From contig MU400684.1 of the NCBI GenBank assembly GCA_022578965.1, positions 1 to 64,000 of the forward strand: a stretch of 64,000 nucleotides of DNA, written 5' to 3'. The notes below the pieces were generated by a model. It did not search any database, had not been told where the DNA came from, and worked only from the letters and a program-made list of their open reading frames with translations. This document shows positions 61,395 to 64,000 of the stretch, piece by piece. The DNA is from Xylaria sp. FL1777 (Eukaryota > Ascomycota > Sordariomycetes > Xylariales > Xylariaceae). Each line of letters begins with the position of its first letter. The first letter of the stretch is position 1. The position numbers and the translations under genes are program-made.

Positions 61395-64000
61395 ACTACT
61401 AAAGCAATTTATTATTACTAAATATACTAAATATATGCTTACTAACTAAATATTGCTTATTTTTTTTAAGCAAACTTATATTAGTAGTGTTTTTTTTTAA
61501 GTACTATAGTTATAATATATTACTTAAAATTACTATATAACTAATAAATTAAAAAAGCTATTATAAAAGCTTAGCTTAAAAAACGTAATATAAAAGTATA
61601 GCATGCTATAAATGCTAAACAATATATTTAAGTAGTATATTTTTTAACTTATAAATTATGCTTTAAAGCAGCTTTTTTTTATTTTTTTTTAAGCATTAAA
61701 ATTAACTAAAAATAACCTAGCAAAATATAACGCAAAATATACTTAACATAAATAAGCAGTTTAAAATAACGCTACTAAAAAACTTTTAAAACATTGCTAA
61801 CTATATTATTATTTTTGCTAAATATTATAAAGCATAGCTACTATGCAATAAAACTTTTAAGCTTGCATTATAGTTAGTTGCTTATATATATAACTTAGAG
61901 TTTTTTAAAGCTTATAAGCTATATTTTAAAAAGCTTAAGCTTTTTTATTAAAAATAATGCAATATTTTATATAAAAGCTAGCTAAACTATATATAAAGCT
62001 ACTTTTAACTTTTTAGCTTACTTAATATTTACTGCATTTATTTTTAAGTTTTTACTGCTTTAAGCAAAACTAAAATTAAAAGCTTTTAAGCAAAAAAAAT
62101 AGCGCTATTTAATAATGCTAACTTTTTATTTTCTGCTTTTATATAATAGCAAAAACTAAAAATAAAAACTTATAACTTTAGCAATTATAATATAAATAAA
62201 CGCTAAAGCTAGTTTATATATATAGCATTAATGTTTAACGCTTTAAATAATTATATTAGTTAATTAAGCAAAAGTTTTGCTTTTTAGTATTATAAAGTTT
62301 AAAAAGCTTAGCTTGTTATATTTATTAGCAGAAATATTATATGCTTATTTTTTAATAACTAGTTTAATTATTATTAAATATATGCTAGCTTTTATATTTT
62401 AATTACGCTAAACTTTAAAAAAACTAAGTTTTTTTATGTTTAATTGTTTAAGCATGTTATTATATAATTAAATTTTTTTAGTTTTAAGTATAGCTGCTTA
62501 AAGCTATTATCCTATAATATAGTAAAAAAAAAGCTATTATATAACAATATAAGTTACTTATTTAAAAGAGCTTTAATAGCTACTATATTAATATATTTGC
62601 TATTATTGCTTAATTAAGTTTATAATATTGCTATATAAGCATGCTATAATATATATTAATATGCTATAATACTTACATAATAAAAACATAATGCTTTTTA
62701 CTTTAGCTTTAACGCTATATTTTAATATTTATTTAATTATTACAGCAAAAGTTTTTTATATATGTTTTTTAAATAGCTTTTTTATATATTTACTAAATAA
62801 TTTACTATGTTTTTTTAACTGCATACATTTTGCTTCAGCATATTTTTTAATACTACAAAACTGCTATTTTTTTTTGTTAATTTACTAGCGCAGCTTAAAC
62901 TAAAAAACTTAAAAGCTAATAGCTTAATACTAGCATTTAAGTTATTATACTAAATAAGCACGTTAGCAAAGAAAATCTTTATAAAATATATAGCATTATA
63001 TAAAAAGCTAAACATAAAGCTAGCTATATAACATAAGCTAGCAAAAAAGCTAACTAATAGCAATAAAACTAGCAAAAAAAAAAACAAAATAAATATTATA
63101 AATAATATAAAGCTAAAAATAAATAATAGTTATAATTCTAATAATTATAAATAGCTATAATAAAACTTAAAACTAAAGCAAAACTAATAAAAGCTATTAA
63201 AAATAAAATATTTAAAACTATATAATAATTATACTTTAGCTTATTTTTTAGTATATAAAAACTAATATAAAATAATATTGTTTTTAAAAAAAACTTAGTA
63301 TACTAAAAAAATAACCTAAAGTAATTTAAATTATTATTACTTTAGTAATATTTGTTTTTTTAAAAACTTATATAGCATTGCTTTAAGTAGCTTATATAGC
63401 ATTATTATTAACTATTAGTTCTTTATGTAGTATTGCTTTTTTTTTTAAGTTTTTTATAGTATTGTTTGTGTTTTACTTAAAAGGTTTACGCTATATTATT
63501 ATTTATAAAACATAACTTATATAATATTAAATTTTTTATATAAAGTTTAATTTTATTTATATTGCATTAAAAACTATAGCAATAAAATTTATTAATTATA
63601 AAAGCAATATAGCATATATATATAGCTAAAAGTATATATAGCTTTTTTACTTACTATAATTTTTATAACATATAATAAACGTACTACTGCTTTTTATATT
63701 TATTTTAAAAGTAATACTTTTTTATTTTAACTATTTTATTATGCTTAGTTTTATAAAAGTTTACCGATATATTTTCTAAAAAAAATATAAATATTTAAAA
63801 AAACAATTATAGTTTATATAAGCATATTTAGCGTATAGTTTCACTAAGCTAATATTTATTTTTACGTAATATTTTGCTGTTTTTTAAGTTTGTTTAAAAA
63901 TAAAAAGCTTAAAGTTAATAATATTGTTTTTTTTAATGTTTGCTTAGCATATATTTAAGCTTTTATTTTTTCGAACAAAAAAAGTAAGCTTAAAAGCTTA

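Larger units (their letters stand above)
59190..64000. other. Unassigned AT-rich region, probably decayed TE sequence
   Basis: No repeat partner found in the window and no domain recognised. The first part (59.2-60.1 kb) is strongly T-rich, like the minus-coded elements here; 62.9-63.3 kb is A-rich. Around 61.36-61.50 kb a plus phase reads KLVIFALLNSSALLKQFII, protein-like but unassigned. The open frame 62691-62888 is hydrophobic and unsupported. Confidence 0.4.

Noticed and set aside
1..64000. An organelle genome, an AT-rich protist genome (Plasmodium or Dictyostelium type) or an endosymbiont
   Set aside because: The Tad1-like LINE, fungal-type Gypsy and Copia motifs and transition-only divergence between repeat copies fit RIP in a fungal nucleus; there are no rRNA, tRNA or organelle genes.

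Overview
This window is a gene-poor, extremely AT-rich block (roughly 15-20 % G+C by eye) from a fungal nuclear genome, most likely a filamentous ascomycete (Pezizomycotina). It is built almost entirely of transposable elements (TEs) destroyed by C-to-T / G-to-A mutation on both strands, the pattern of repeat-induced point mutation (RIP). Three things show this. Paired repeat copies differ almost only by transitions and keep their lengths. Recognisable polymerase and integrase frames run for kilobases with substitution stops (former Gln, Arg and Trp codons) but few indels. Residual C is mostly followed by T and almost never by G. I found no intact protein gene, rRNA, tRNA or CRISPR array.

Layout. 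1-1490: right-hand end of a minus-strand Ty3/Gypsy element (family G2) running off the left edge. 2176-7321: full-length Tad1/I-like LINE, minus strand, with a 12-bp target duplication. 11079-11141: a 63-bp truncated LINE insertion, plus strand, with its own target duplication. 11359-19505: a 'C' repeat split by a complete Ty1/Copia element (11639-19009, minus strand, 287-bp LTRs, 5-bp duplication). 20452-25606: second full-length LINE with a perfect 15-bp duplication. 26043-28108: a long decayed plus-strand frame of unknown function. 28111-29212: second C repeat. 29223-29509: two small TIR-bounded modules (M1, M2). 29525-37256: complete G2 element, minus strand, 516-bp LTRs. 39832-48537: complete Ty3/Gypsy chromovirus (G1), plus strand, 208-bp LTRs. 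57724-58070: purine-rich minisatellite. 58074-59189: third C repeat. 59190-64000: unassigned.

The main architectural result is a giant inverted repeat. A 5.82-kb right arm (51832-57653) is matched by a left arm of the same calculated length, cut into three pieces (29395-29524, 37262-39831, 48542-51663) by the two Gypsy insertions. The 168-bp centre (51664-51831) holds an M1 module, and both outer ends begin with the same TIR-like motif. The palindrome therefore predates both Gypsy insertions.

Nothing here is likely to work as a gene. In G1 every catalytic acidic residue examined (RT, RNase H, all three integrase positions) is changed by a G-to-A transition, and the paired aspartates of the G2, LINE and Copia enzymes show the same change. 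The A-rich strand marks the former coding strand of each element. Such a block would suit a pericentromeric, centromeric or subtelomeric heterochromatin island, but the sequence alone cannot decide which.
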